From: Diphasiastrum complanatum
Lineage: Eukaryota > Streptophyta > Lycopodiopsida > Lycopodiales > Lycopodiaceae
DNA: 64,000 nucleotides
Direction: 5' to 3'
NCBI GenBank assembly: GCA_029204225.1
Contig: CM055112.1
Coordinates: 30,036,203-30,100,202 of the forward strand
Shown: positions 12,114 to 23,689 of the stretch, piece by piece
Layout of the letters: each line of letters starts with the position of its first letter
How positions within the stretch are numbered: position 1 is the stretch's first letter
The notes under the pieces: model-generated
What the model was told of the DNA's origin: nothing
Databases searched by the model: none
What the model saw: only the letters and a program-made list of their open reading frames with translations
Translations under genes and position numbers: made by a program

Positions 12114-12580
12114 AATGAGAAAACTACTAAATGTGAGACAAGACGCTAATCAAGTGGACAAACTGAAGGAGAGGACATAAGTTGTCACAACAGGTACGCC
12201 AATGAAAAGACGTGACAAATATGAAGGGGATGGACAGCCTGCAAACAAAAGTGAAGAGAGGGCTGAAAATGGAAGGAGAAACGGACGAAAGAGATGAGGG
12301 AATTGGGCGCTGGACAGCCTACAAACAAGCTGGACTTAGGCGTCGGAAATAATCTGCCCAAAAAAAAAAAAAAAATTCTGGCCGCCAAATTTAGCGGAAG
12401 TACTTCTGCTAAAGCTCCGCCAAGGAAAATGCTCTGATGGGAGCTGGTCCTCCTCCAAACTGTGCTGAATGTTGCTGAAGCAAAGAGATGAAAGCCCTCA
12501 GCAAAGGGAGAAAAAAAAAATCAGCAAGGAAAATGGGCACCCAATCAAAAAATCAGATCTGAAATTCTGCAATCAGGAAA
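12114..12580 (-). other. Untranslated leader of gypsy-like copy A
   Basis: Noncoding stretch between primer-binding site and gag. It repeats the module GCGCTGGACAGCCT (near 12230 and 12305), which is also scattered through the leader of copy B (56440-57210). A run of 15 A lies near 12360. Confidence 0.6.
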
Positions 12581-12987
12581 GTGCTCTGATACCAAGTTAT
12601 GAATACAGCCACGACTGATCTAGAGCTAAGCTATGAAAGCATCACATAAGCAAGACTTAACCCTAGAAAGCAAGAAAGAGAGATTAAGGAGACTAAAGAG
12701 AGAGATCAATATCATCAGCTGAATAACAAATGACACAGATTCCCTAGTTATAGCCTAAAGGAAGCCCTAAAAAAGAAAGCTTCCAGTGGCAAGGGCCCAA
12801 CTGGGAGGGAAAATAGTGCGCCCTCCAAGAAGGCCCCACTCTCCAGTAATATGTCTAAATGTCCAAATAATGAATAATAAGGCCCAAGGCCAACCATAAA
12901 GTCTAAGTGTCAATACTGAATAAAAAATGGCCCGAGGCTTGCTTATGCACAAAGTAAAGTAAATGTGAATGGACTGAGTCCATAACT

Positions 12988-14199
12988 CTTTCAGGATCTT
13001 AGATATCAGCTTTCTGTACTTGGAGAGGCTATTGCTGACAAAGACTCGGTGCCAATAGTTCTGAATAGCTTGTCATACGCTTATCAAAACTTTGTTATGA
13101 TGATATTTGTGAGGGACAGTATTCCCACTTATGAACAGGTATATGGTCTCTTGTTATAGGAGGAGATGAGGAGAGTTAATTTCTCCAAGAGGGAGGATTT
13201 CCAAGAGCATGCCTTTGCTTCTAAGAAGAAGCGGAATTCAGCCAAGGACAAGAAGAAGGGCAAAGGCAAAAACAAAGGAGCACCACAAGCACTTGAGAAA
13301 GGAATGGAGAACTTGCAAATGTCAAAAGCACAATCCTCCTCTACTACCACTTCTACACCTCGAAGGAAGGGGAATTGCAATTACTGTGGTAAATATGGAC
13401 ACTTTGCTTTTGAGTGCAAGAAGAAGCTTGCAAAGCAAAGACTATTTTGCCAAGGAGGAATATATAAAGAGTCATTCGGATTGCAACTTGTATGGAAGAT
13501 GGGAACATCGTCTTGATAGTTCTCTATGTGGATGACTTGGTCATCATGGGTAATAATGGGACGCTGATTGCAAAGTTGAAGGCTCATTTGTTAAATGAGT
13601 TTGAAATGAGAGATTTGGGTTTAATCTACTATTGCCTAGGTTTGGAGGTTTGGAAAAAGCAAAATTGTGTGTTTATTTCTCAAGCAAAGTATGCATGTGA
13701 AGTCTTGAACAGGTTCAACACTTGGAGGCTTTACCGATTCGGATTGGGCTGGTGATAGGAATGATCGGAAGTCAACCACAGGGTACACATTCAACCTTGG
13801 TTCTAGAGCCATTTCTTGGTGCAGCAAGAAACAGCCCACCGCCACCTTATCATCCACAGAGGTTTAGTACCGGGCAACGGCGAAGGCCTACCTACAAGGC
13901 TATATGGCTTAGGAGACTTCTTGGGCAGGTGCAAATCCCACAGGATGGTCCTACTATTCTTTATTGTGATAGCCAAAGTTGTATCCAGCTAGCCAAGAAT
14001 CGTTTACCATGCTCGTACGAAGCACATTGAGGAGGATCAACACTTCTTACGAGAGAAAAAACAAGGTGGAGAATTCAGCTCGAGTATTGTGATACTAACG
14101 ACCAAGCAGCAGATATCTTTACTAAGGCACTTAGTAGAGAAAAGTTTAGTAGCATGCTAGGTGTTTGGTATGAACAAAATATCCATTAAGGGTGGGTTC
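12988..14199 (+). pseudogene. Internally deleted Ty1/copia polyprotein
   Basis: The gag part encodes FQDLRYQLSVLGEAIAD (about 12990) and the knuckle CNYCGKYGHFAFECKKK (about 13375). At about 13435 it jumps into reverse transcriptase (KDYFAKEEYIKSHSDCNLY), then IVLYVDDLVIMG with intact YVDD, LGLIYYCLGLEVWKK, and RNase H (LYCDSQSCIQLAKN, about 13960; ADIFTKALSREKF, about 14110). Protease, integrase and the front of reverse transcriptase are missing. Stops and frameshifts occur after 13515 and 13750. The gypsy-like copy A interrupts its gag at 12988. Confidence 0.8.
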
Positions 14200-14325
14200 T
14201 GAAATATATTGCCTCTTTTGCCCCTTTTGGCTTGGATACTTGTAACTTGTAAGTTGTGCATAAGACATGGGGGTAAATATTTATGTATATAGTACACCCC
14301 ACTTATGCTAATTAGGCAAGTAACC
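14200..14325 (+). mobile_element. Probable copia 3' LTR start
   Basis: TGAAATATATTGCC begins after a purine-rich tract (AAGGGTGGGTTC) directly downstream of the RNase H end. The far boundary is not clear; sequence beyond about 14325 belongs to the neighbouring minus-strand element. Confidence 0.4.
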
Positions 14326-14870
14326 ATCTTTCACTGTTTGCCAATACCACCTTGGTAAGCTCTTGGAAGGGGGTGGTGAAGCTAATGGTGACCATGTATC
14401 CCAAGGTGTCTCTCTAGCCCTATTTGCCCTTTTTGCCTTTGTTTGTTCAACATGCACTTGCTCTTGTTGTTGGGGCTGAAAAGTCTCCCGAATGTGCTCC
14501 TTTGATATGGCCCTGCTATGCCTTGCACAAGATCCACTCAGCACCATGATTAGATCTCCCTATAGAAAGTGCACCCTACTTCTCCACAAGCTGCTCTCTT
14601 TAATTTTTGGAAAATTTGACAGAATCCAAAAAGTTTGATATGGATGTGCTCTTCCAATCACCAATAGTCCAGCTATGCTTCCTATTTTGAAAATGATTGC
14701 CAAACGAAAAGTTCTTCTATTTTTCCTCAATCAAAAATCTGGAAGTTGATCTAGAAGTTTCCAAACTTTCACAAATCACAAGCTACACAACTTGCTCTGA
14801 TACCATGATGAAATTTTAGGTATATCTATGAAGTGTCTTAACCTCAATAACAGACGCACAACATGAAAGC
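14308..14870 (-). mobile_element. 5' end of a minus copia: LTR end, primer-binding site, leader and a short ORF
   Basis: The LTR end at 14806-about 14865 matches the last ~55 bases of the LTR at 8534. It is followed on the minus strand by TGGTATCAGAGC (14794-14805). A short open frame of 79 codons (14547-14308) starts MVLSGSCARHSRAISK; it may be the gag start but has no recognisable domain. This and the piece at 8534-10368 may be the two ends of one element split by later insertions. Confidence 0.5.
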
Positions 14871-15620
14871 TTGTGGTCAAGAACAATGTTATGTCAAAAG
14901 GATGACATTATGGCCAAGGAAAGCAATAAGGAAATACTAGGTGTTTAAGGTTAAAATGTGTATTTGTGAAGAAACAACCCTATCTTTTTGTTGGATACTC
15001 TATGAGGACATTGAGGAATATGGTCCTTGTGTTGGTCAGGTTATACTTGAGAATTTTCAAGCACTTATTAGTAATCTAGTGATGCACGGCTTTATAATTA
15101 GCCAAGGAGTCAACATAGCATTATTAGCTTGGATTTGATGTCTTTTGTGTTTCATATACTTATGGTTGATGTTGATGCTAATTGGAAGAATAAGTCTTTG
15201 GGCAATAGTGGCATACAAGCCACAACAACATTTATTGTACAAAGTGATTTGGAGTTCATGATTCTACACCAAGTATTGAAAAGAGCGAATGAACGTGGAG
15301 GGATTACATGCTTACCTTATAAACATTCATGAACATCGTACTAAGGTTGTCTATAAGTCTTGTGTCTTTATACGAACATGTAGTCACTGTCTATGAGATT
15401 GATGGAATAATCATCAAGGGAGGTGTTAAAGAGCAATGCTTATTTTTTCAATGTGTGTGTCAAGTGGTTATTTTGTGTCATATCCATGAAAGCGAGAGAG
15501 TTGCGCTGATCTACACAAGAGAAGAAAGAGCATGATAGATTCTAGGTAAATCTTGCACTCATGAGTGATATCATTTAATTCGAGGAGCCCTCTTGCTACA
15601 AAAAACCAAGGATATTGAGA
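14871..15620. other. Unassigned stretch
   Basis: I see no domain, LTR boundary or convincing reading frame here. Short open frames have no recognisable motif. The right end runs into the copia fragment that begins near 15621. Confidence 0.5.
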
Positions 15621-16680
15621 TTTAGCAAAAGGCAATGTAGGAGGAGATGAACTCCATCAAGTGCCATGGTACATGGGAGGTAGTTGAACTCTGTGAGGGT
15701 AATATGCCCATTGGCAACAAGTGGGTACTCAAAACTAAGTCCAATGCAAATGGGACCCTAGTCAAACGCAAGGCTAGGCTTTTTGTGAAGGGGTATGCAC
15801 AGAGTAAGGGTGTGGACTATGAGACCTTTGTTCACATGGCAAAGTCGACTACCTTATGCATGGTCATTGCAAGTATCACTCTTGGTGTGTTGTACATAGA
15901 CGATTTGGTGATTACAGACAAGCATGTGAAACTCCCCAGCTTTGACATGACAAACCTAGGTCTCATGCATTGTTGTCTTGGGGTAGAAGTTTGGCAAAAG
16001 AAAAATGGCATTGCACTTCTCAATCGATTCAGGATGCGTGATTGCAAAGCAATCTCTACACCAATTCAAGTGGGAAAGAAATTTTCGCTTGATGATGAAA
16101 GGAAATTGATGGATGCAACTTTATTTTGTGAGCTGGTTGGTTGTTTAATCTACCTCACATGCGCTGATATCAGCTATGTTGTTAGCCTGGTAAGCCAGTT
16201 TATGGTGATTCCAAGAGAAGTACATTGGAAGGCAACAAAGAGAATCCGTCGCTAAGTGAACGACACAACAACCTATAGCTCAGTATATGGCAGATAGTGT
16301 AATCTGCTGTTGCTACAAGGATTGTAGATGTGGATCAGGCAGGAAGAATAGATGACAAGAGGTCCACCACAAGTTATCTCTTTCACATTGAAAATGGTAG
16401 CTTCTCCTTGTCAAGTAAGAAGCAAGAGACAATCGCCCTATCCACTACGAAGCGGAATACAAGGCACTGTACTCATCAATTCTAGAGGCTATATTGCTAC
16501 ATAGGGTACTAAAGGACATCGGAATTCCACAAGATAAGCCTACAATGATCACAAGTGATAGTCAAAGTGGCAACTAGCAAAAACTCCCGTATTCCACACA
16601 CGGCCTTTAAGTTCGGATAAGTTTGAGTTTTTTAGAGAAAAACTTAATGGCTGTAAGATAAACTAAGGCCTAAGGGAGAG
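15621..16680 (+). pseudogene. Ty1/copia reverse transcriptase-RNase H remnant with internal deletion
   Basis: The open part (15647-16255) reads EEMNSIKCHGTWEVVEL, NKWVLKTKSNANGTLVKRKA and VKGYAQSKGVDYETF, which is the front of copia reverse transcriptase. It then jumps directly to LGVLYIDDLVIT, so the central blocks are deleted while YIDD remains. LGLMHCCLGVEVWQKK and CLIYLTCADISYVVSLVSQF follow. RNase H continues in broken frames to a purine tract (TAAGGGAGAG, 16671-16680). The copy is inactive. Confidence 0.8.
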
Positions 16681-16990
16681 TGTTAAATCATGTAAACCAT
16701 AAATTTATCGGACTTTCCAACTTGGTATACTATAAATAGTAGTTTTATTATTGTCTTTGCATGCTACTATACTGTGTGCCACGTTAATGGCATGTAGGTT
16801 TTGTAACTTGGAACAGTTATCCCGCAGTGGGTACTACCGCACCATGCAAGGTACCCCCAAGAATTATGATACGCTATATGTACTCCTTTCTAATTCATTT
16901 CCAATAAGCTGCCTTTTGAAGTTATATGTTTAGTTGAAGCTCCTCGATTTCCAAGCTATGGTGTTTTGTTAACTCAATGATCTATAGCAT
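16681..16990 (+). mobile_element. Copia 3' LTR
   Basis: TGTTAAATCATG starts directly after the polypurine tract and a TATAAATAG box lies near 16730. The 3' boundary is a guess; no second copy is in the window for comparison. Confidence 0.5.
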
Positions 16991-17289
16991 ACTAGTCTAT
17001 TCAGTCCATGACATTTATAATGTCATAGGGTAATGAACAAGTTAAACCAAGACAAGCATCAAGTTAACAATTGTTCTTATTTACATACTATATTACCATG
17101 CCATTTTAGTTCTCATTCTCATTTTCTCGAGGATGTGTTCAATTTCTTTTCTGTTTTCAATTTCATTTACCATTAGCTTGAGACTATGTACGAGCCATTC
17201 TGATTAAGCTACGATTCTAAATGATATCTATAGACTTTATAGCAACAAACCTTTTTTAGCACCACATGTGATGTTAAGAACTAGGCACG

Positions 17290-17600
17290 CTCATACATCA
17301 CCAAATAACATGTTCAATAAAATGGACTTGCATGATCCTTGATGATATTTTACTATGTTATAGTTCGAGAAGTGATCATAAATGTCAACGATTATGTTTT
17401 TCATAACGATAACACATAATAGTGTAATAGCACACTTGTAAATACGATGCAACACATGAGTACGATACAATGGTACTTTGCTTCTCACTAGACCAGGAAA
17501 AGCAACTACCACAAAACTGGAATATATATCCTGTGGTGGATCTACATGATTTTTTGAAATTCATGCATTCAAACATAAAAGCATCATGTAATCAAAAAAT
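17290..17600 (-). pseudogene. Ty1/copia RNase H fragment
   Basis: The minus strand encodes KSCRSTTGYIFQFCGSCFSW and SSEKQSTIVS, the conserved start of copia RNase H. Decayed sequence continues to about 17290. No other domain of the same element is next to it. Confidence 0.65.
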
Positions 17601-18177
17601 GAACTCAAATACTAAATAATCTTTGAGTTATTTGGCTTGATTTTTCCATAGAGAATGAAAATTTTGTACCTAACCTCGACAACTTGAGAACGTGTGACAA
17701 ATATAAAAATACCCTGTTCCGTATTTCCTTGTCCCTATGAGGTAAAATCAGCAAAATCAGCAAAGTGAGGTATTAAGTTCCTCCTCATATTCCTCGTTGT
17801 GTCGAACACATCTAGAAGATTTATTAGTCAATAAAGCTTTCGTTCTCTCTTTATCTATTGTCTTTCTCTTTGTTTATCAAAATTTTCTTGGATAGCATTC
17901 TCTTTTGTATATATCATGCCTTGCGGTTGTACATAAACAATGTAGACATCTTAATACATCATAATCTAAAAAAGTATGCATCTTGTGGGATACGTGTGTT
18001 TTTTCAATCTCTACTAAGGGAGTATGCATGGAAGTTCTCATACTTCTATATAGGAGCAAGTGTTAGTGTGACTTTCATTTTTTCTTATCTAACTTTCCCG
18101 TTGACATCCTATTGTTACGTATTGTATTTCATTTGAACACTTGTATTGGTGATAAGTCTCAAGTCAACATTGTACAG
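17601..18177. other. Noncoding, probable intron
   Basis: AT-rich, with no element boundary recognised. It leads into a good splice acceptor (TTGTACAG, ending 18177), so part of it is likely intron of the dehydrogenase gene. Confidence 0.4.
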
Positions 18178-18336
18178 GGCTTAACTATGGTATATGCGCT
18201 TCGAGAGCTCGGGAACGTCCAAAGGGGACAAACAGTTCTTGTCCATTCAGCTGCAGGTGGATGTGGGACCTTTGCATTGGGCATCTGCAAATCATTAAAA
18301 GTTCATGTAGTGGCTACTGTGGGAAGTGATGATAAG
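18178..18336 (+). CDS. Single exon of a medium-chain dehydrogenase (quinone oxidoreductase type)
   Basis: The 159-base open exon is bounded by TTGTACAG and a GTAATC donor and encodes 53 residues. It contains MVYALRELGNVQRGQTVLVH, then SAAGGCGTFALGICKSL and VHVVATVGSDDK. This is the nucleotide-binding Rossmann entry of the zinc/quinone medium-chain dehydrogenases (VAT-1 and quinone oxidoreductase group), normally AAGGVG followed by a second strand ending in the cofactor-selecting turn. The usual glycine-valine is glycine-cysteine here. No other exon could be found with confidence, so this is either one exon of a long-intron gene or an isolated remnant. It is one of few stretches not explained by transposons. 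Confidence 0.65.
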
Positions 18337-19452
18337 GTAATCAATTTTCTCTAAGGAATTTCTACGTTTACTCAATTAATGAATACTTTTTTCCTCAAAG
18401 CTGCGTTCTAAGTGCCAAAACTTCTACAAAGTCAAAACATTTCTATTTCAAAATGTTTTAAAACATTTTAAGATGTCTAAGTTTTCAACATATTGAGACT
18501 GTTTTCCATATACTTTAAAAAAATTCCTTGAAAATTGTTTAACAATCATGAAATGCTTTGCAAAAAAGTAGAATAAGATGGCGAACATTGGTTACAGCTA
18601 TGTTTGTGTGTGAATGATGTCAAAGAATTTGTATAATATAATAACCTTGAACCACTAAGAGTATAGAGACATTCTCAAAATAGGAGAGCCCTACGACCAT
18701 CAAATTGGAAAAGTTTTGGGTACTTGAATCACCATCCGCTCTATGAGTTCATAATATCAAAATTTGAAATGGTTTTTAAGTTATTATTAGATATGGATAT
18801 TTTTTAGCATTTCGTAGTTATTTTTCCATGTAGTGCTAAAACAATGTTTAAGTTTTAAAATACATTGAAAAAAGTGAAATATGATAGCAAGCTATGGATT
18901 ATTGATCATCAATGTTTGCACAAATTTGGATGGTGTTCTCTAAGGAAATGCCGCAGAATCAACAACACAAACTGTAACAAAAATATTTTGAGATTTGAAA
19001 TTTTTTGAAAGTTCTCAATTCACATTTTTTTTGGTACATTAGGCATTTCAAAAAGTTGAGTTTTTTTTTTTTTTTTGATGTATGTAGGAGAAAGGTACAA
19101 AATTTGCCCCTGATTATGTGAAGTCATTATGATTGTCATGAATTTGGAAGTTATTAGATGATGAGTTAGTTGTAGCAATGTGACAATTTTTTTGTAAATA
19201 CAAAAAGACCTCAAGTCATGGAAGTCCTAGGATGCAAGATGTGAAGGCAATTGATCTAAATTCAACTCTTTCTTTAACTTTGATTTTCTAGGACATGAAA
19301 GCTTATCTTTGAATGTGTGTTCTCTACTAACATTAGTTTGCAAAATGAGGAATGGAGTAGATATACGAACCTCGATTAGGTAAAACATTGTGGGTTGTGA
19401 GAATGTCGCTCTTTTTAGGCGATATTTCTTTGAAAAACATGAAAATAGCACA
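18337..19452. other. AT-rich noncoding stretch
   Basis: No exon, LTR or transposon domain recognised. It contains a run of about 16 T near 19060. If the upstream exon is live, this could be its intron. Confidence 0.5.
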
Positions 19453-19772
19453 TTTTAGAGAAAGGTTGACAAGACCCATCACAAGTATCATTTACACATG
19501 AAATCTATTAATTAAGTAGATGACAAATTGACACAGATCCATTCAATCACACATGCACACCGTCAAGTGCTTTCAAGACGAGCCAAAACAAATTTCTCCA
19601 CACACCACCTGTATATCACATTAACTTGAAGGTAAAAAGAAAATGTACATAAGTAGTAGCTAAGAGCTCAAGAAAGATTCGCCCAACTGTCTAGAACTTA
19701 GAGAGAGAAAGTGACCGTAACAAAATTGATAAGTAACCGTGAGAGAAACGGTTAATTATTGCCTTTCTAACT
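19453..19772 (-). mobile_element. Possible LTR of the minus copia gag-protease element
   Basis: On the minus strand a purine tract (TTGAGGGAGAG) near 19775-19785 is followed by TTAGAAAGG. The other edge near 19453 reads CCTTTCTCTAA on the same strand, so the two edges are imperfect inverted repeats. Position downstream of gag-protease fits a 3' LTR. Both boundaries are tentative. Confidence 0.35.
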
Positions 19773-19989
19773 CTCTCCCTCAATAATTAACGTTTACAAG
19801 GCTATTAACAAGAAAACTATTCATGGAACATGTCTCCATGATCGTGTAGTTACTTGCAACTCAAAATCTGAAATGTACACTATCATGATACTGCAGGTGA
19901 GATAGAAAAGACATACTCTTCAACTTTTCTCACACTTCAAGTCATTGTTTCTATGCCAAGCTTCATCCTAAAGGTTTCAAATTTGTCGT

Positions 19990-20778
19990 TGCTTAGCAGC
20001 TTTGTGATATATCAGGCAATTGTAAAGTAGTACTATAATGAATCACATCTGTGTCTTCTGAACAAAACTTTAAGCTTTTCTCTAGCCCTGGCATGCAAAG
20101 TACATTAGAGATGTTCTTTACCTTTCCATTTGGAAACTGCACTGGCACATTGCCAACTCCTTGTATCTGGCATTCTTGCCCATTGGCTTGTGTGACCTTT
20201 TCCCCATCATGGATTGGTGAAAAGCTTTCAAAACAATGTCGCTTTCCATTCATGTGCCTAGTACCACCCGAGTCAATGAACAATCTTGCATTGTCATCAA
20301 TCTGCGATTCCAATGCTGATGAGAACACATTGATCTCATCCTCTTCTGCATCCTCTTCGGCTAAGTTGCCTTGCTGCTTCACTTTCCCTTGCTTGATGTC
20401 CGCTTTCTTCTTATAGCATTACCTCGCCCAATGACCTTGCTCGTGGCAATAGTAGCACTTCTTCTTTGACCTTGAAGATGACTCTCCCAAGTCCTTGTCA
20501 TCTTTTCTTGGGAATTCGCTTCCAACCCTTGTGCTTACCCTTGGCTAATAATGGCTGATCTTCTAGCATGGCTTCTCGTGATTTCACCACCTCACGCCTC
20601 TATTCTTCTTGTAAAAGGATCCAGTGCAGGCCTTCAAAGGTGGGTAATCTCTCCCTCGATGCAATGCCAGTTACGAACATTTGCAATCCTTCAGACACCA
20701 TTCACGGCCGTATGGACAAGCTCCACATCCCTGATGGGTTCTCCAATGGCAATTAATTGATCTCTCAGTTCCTTGATC
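19990..20778 (-). pseudogene. Ty1/copia gag C-terminus and protease
   Basis: Reading the minus strand, FFTRIKELRDQL begins in the neighbouring segment and continues as KELRDQLIAIGEPI at about 20770. A lysine-rich stretch follows, then the knuckle CYYCHEQGHWAR (about 20460-20420) and protease LFIDSGGTRHMNGKRH (about 20290), IQGVGNVPVQFPNGK and ISNVLCMPGL. Several frames are broken before the knuckle. Integrase, reverse transcriptase and RNase H are absent between 19990 and the putative LTR. Confidence 0.75.
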
Positions 20779-20783
20779 CTGGT

Positions 20784-21303
20784 TGTTACGGCCCTAATGG
20801 GGGTTTGGACCATTAGGGGCTGTCTTGGACGTAGGGGCCTGGCCTAATATAGATAATAGTCGAGTGTAGGACTATGGGGTCACACCCGCATGCGGTATAG
20901 GCATGTGTATTGCATCCTAGTATGGGATAGGATGTACATGCACTGTGCTTATGCATGGGTCTTGGCTATTATGGGTTAGGGGTACCTACATGCAGTGGAC
21001 ATGCATGGGAGTTAGGCATAGACTGATAGCATGCTTGCATGTGGATTCGGTGCATGGGCAGACGGGGTGGGTGCCATACTCTATATATACCCTCACCCGT
21101 GTCCATGAGGATCATGGTGAGTCTGTTGTCGTTATGCTGTCAAACTGTGAAGCGCTCTTCCTGTGGTTTGCCCATCTCCTAGATTGCTCGGGAGTTAGAC
21201 TGGTATTGGGTCTAGGTTTGGTTGGGACGATTTCGTCTACTGCAATCCTCCCTTGGTGTTCTAGGAAGCTCTAACTCGGTATGGAGTCCTGGGGGACGTT
21301 TTA
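20784..21303 (+). mobile_element. Solo LTR inserted in copia gag, 5-bp target duplication CTGGT
   Basis: A 520-base block beginning TGTTACGGCCC and ending GACGTTTTA is flanked by CTGGT at 20779-20783 and 21304-21308. Removing it with one CTGGT rejoins the copia gag frame exactly (minus strand SFF then TRIKELRDQL). A TATA-like CTCTATATATACC lies near 21080. There is no internal region, so it is a solo LTR left by recombination, or an LTR-sized independent element. The end is TA, not the usual CA. Confidence 0.7.
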
Positions 21304-21308
21304 CTGGT

Positions 21309-21530
21309 GAAGAAGGATCCCACACTCTCATTATCTTCCATTCGTATGGTATTCATGTTGGTCTTCAAAAACATCATGCGTGATGGGTTTGCGGTTTGAT
21401 ATTGGGCCCTCAATGCTTCCTAAGGTCCTCTCACCGTAACTGCGTCACTGATGTGCATGATCACATGGTCTTTCGCCGACAAATTGATCAATGATAATGC
21501 CCTTCGTGCCCTCTTGTCATAGGCTCGCAT
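21309..21530 (-). pseudogene. Ty1/copia gag, N-terminal half
   Basis: The minus strand encodes YDKRARRALSLINLSAKDHV (about 21510-21450). In another frame EALRAQYQTANPSRMMFLKT and a following MEDNESVGSFF lead to the solo LTR junction. This is the UBN2-type gag of copia elements. Near 21530 it stops against LINE sequence reading the other way. Confidence 0.65.
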
Positions 21531-21565
21531 ATCTGCAGTTTCGTTGATCTCTCTAAGGCCTTTGA

Positions 21566-22322
21566 TGTCAGAAATGGTGAACTCCTGCAACTTTGTCGCG
21601 ACGCGAAAGTCAACGTGCCTTGACTCGAAGGTCGAACGATTTGCGAAGATCAAACAATTCGCAAAAGTCAACGTGCCTCCAGGACGACCGAGGGTCGAAC
21701 CATTCGCGAACCATTCGCAAAAATCAAACATGCTACCATGACCGCAAAAACTACAAAGCGACGCAAAACGAAAAGAAATGAAAAGGAATCTTTCGCGCTG
21801 CCAGCTGGCAACTCAACGGGCTTGGAGTCTTAAACTTCACGCCCAGCTGAAACGAGTAGCAACAACAGAGGTAATTGATTAGCTGATTAGCGTTAACTAC
21901 TCTTGTAATTCTCTATTTTAGCTATCTTGTAAACTCCACACAGTGGAGACATAAAACGATTTTTTTTCTGGATCAAAATAGATACAATGAGACACAGAGA
22001 ATGTGCTCGAGTAGAGCAGAAAAGAAAAAGACTAGAAACGAAACAGCTGTGCATGAAAGTTTGTCAACGAGCAGAACACAGCGAAAGAGCAGAGTGTCAG
22101 GCCGCCAACGAGCGAGACATTGACCATCTCGCTCTAGAAATTAAATTGATAATTTGATTGCTCTATTTCGTGCATTTCCTTGTCTTCCGCTGTCTTGATT
22201 GCTAGAATGAAATCTGTTCTGTGATCTGTAGCCGCGTGTCTAGGTTCCTGTGAGCTTCCGCACAAAAGAAAATTCAAAGAAACAAAATCGTTCGCGATAC
22301 AAAAACAAGCCCATTCGCGACA
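21566..22322 (+). repeat. 5' LTR of the copia element
   Basis: 757 bases, TG...CA, followed directly by the primer-binding site. Its first 150 bases are rich in TTCGCGA-like motifs repeated at short intervals. A poly-T run lies at about 21960. Confidence 0.95.
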
Positions 22323-22388
22323 TGGTATCAGAGCCTACAGGTTATCACTACTGATATCTAAGCAGTGATTTTCTGGACAACACAATAT

Positions 22389-23600
22389 GGCTACCACAAT
22401 CCAAACAAGAGTAGCATTCAGTCTTGATGCAAAATCTGGAAATTCAAAATCAAAACACTTCTGAAGGGCAAAGGCATCTGGTCGGTGACCGAACTCTCAA
22501 AGGTGCAGCCTCCAGAGGGAGACCCGAGGAGAGCTGAATGGATCAGAAAGGATGAGCGTGCAATGGCGATCATCGTTTCGTCCATCAACAAAGATCTACT
22601 CATGCAAATTGAAGACTGCGAAAGCAGCCATGCAGCATGGGAAAGATTAAAACAGAAGTACGAAGTGAGGACTGCAGCTTAAGTGATGCATCTTCACAAT
22701 CAGCTACAATCCATACGATGGGATGGCAACTAGTTAGACCAGCATGTTGAGAAGATCAGAACGATCTTCGCTCAACTCGCTGCATCAGGATAGGAGCACC
22801 AAGTCCCAGCACCACAACAGCTGATGTACTTCATGAAGTCTCTACCAACGTCCTATCAGCCGTTGAGAATGCTCATACTGAGTCTGCCAGATATGACATT
22901 CGACAAAGCGATCAGTCTTGTTGCTGATGAGAGACTCATGAGGGACGAAGGAGAAGGAAGCAGTGATCAAGAGAAGGCCCTCTTCACGAAAGGAAGGAAG
23001 AAAAACAAGGACAAACCCAGATTCGACAAGACGAAGTCCTCGAATCAACAATCTTCTTCCTGTGATCACTGCCACAAACCAGCCCATACAGCCAACAAAT
23101 GCTGGTTCAATCCAGCAATACCTTGCATGCACTGCAAGAAGAAGGGGCACTCTGCATACGATTGCAGATTCAACCCAAAAAGAAAGAACAAGGCTGAAAA
23201 AGCAAATGTTGCAGAGTCATCCAAGGATGCAGATAGAGGTGATGAAGCCTTCACAATACTTGATGAAGCTTCAACGAGCTACACTGAACAAGACTACGAT
23301 GTAGTCATAGATTTAGGAGCAACATCACACATCACCTGCAGCAAGAAGATCTTGATCGACTTCAGAGAACTCGAACATAACAGAGCAGTGATTCTAGGTG
23401 ATGGGAGCAGACACGATGTCAAAGGCATCGGGACTCTACAGTTGCGAACACTGTCAGGTCAAGCAGAGCTGCCAGGAGCACTCTACGTGCCTTCACTGAG
23501 AAAAGATCTGCTATCAGTCTCCAAGATGGCAGATCTTGGTATTCGAGTTTTGTTCGATGGCAATACATGCCGCATGATCGAAAAAAATACAAACAAATGA
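22389..23600 (+). pseudogene. Copia gag-protease
   Basis: The start MATTIQTRVAFSLDAKSGN (22389) matches the usual position 66 bases after the primer-binding site. A frameshift near 22455 leads to KGIWSVTELSKVQPPEGDP and the gag core (DCESSHAAWERLKQKYEV). In-frame stops lie near 22680 and 22790. The open part from 22824 carries two CCHC-like knuckles (CDHCHKPAHTANKC and CMHCKKKGHSAYDC) and a protease with VVIDLGATSHITCSKK, where the usual DSGA is DLGA. That substitution would affect the catalytic loop. Confidence 0.85.
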
Positions 23601-23689
23601 CGGTTGGATGCAGAGAAGGAAACCTCTACTAGGCCAAGATAATCAGCAATTCTGATAGCATATTAAATGCATCAGAGAATGAAGATCAG

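Larger units (their letters stand above)
10372..12987 (-). mobile_element. Gypsy-like element with AG...CT LTR, copy A (3'-truncated)
   Basis: The 5' LTR is 12595-12987. Its minus-strand sequence starts AGTTATGGACT and ends TTCATAACT. It is followed at once by the primer-binding site TGGTATCAGAGCAC (12581-12594), a leader (12114-12580), gag and protease. The element stops near 10372 against copia sequence. The complete relative is at 51793-57676. It sits within a plus-strand copia gag (12988 onward). Confidence 0.75.

Noticed and set aside
14941-15138. 65-codon frame starting MFKVKMCICEETT
   Set aside because: No domain, splice signal or coding bias supports it; it lies in an unassigned stretch between retroelement remnants.
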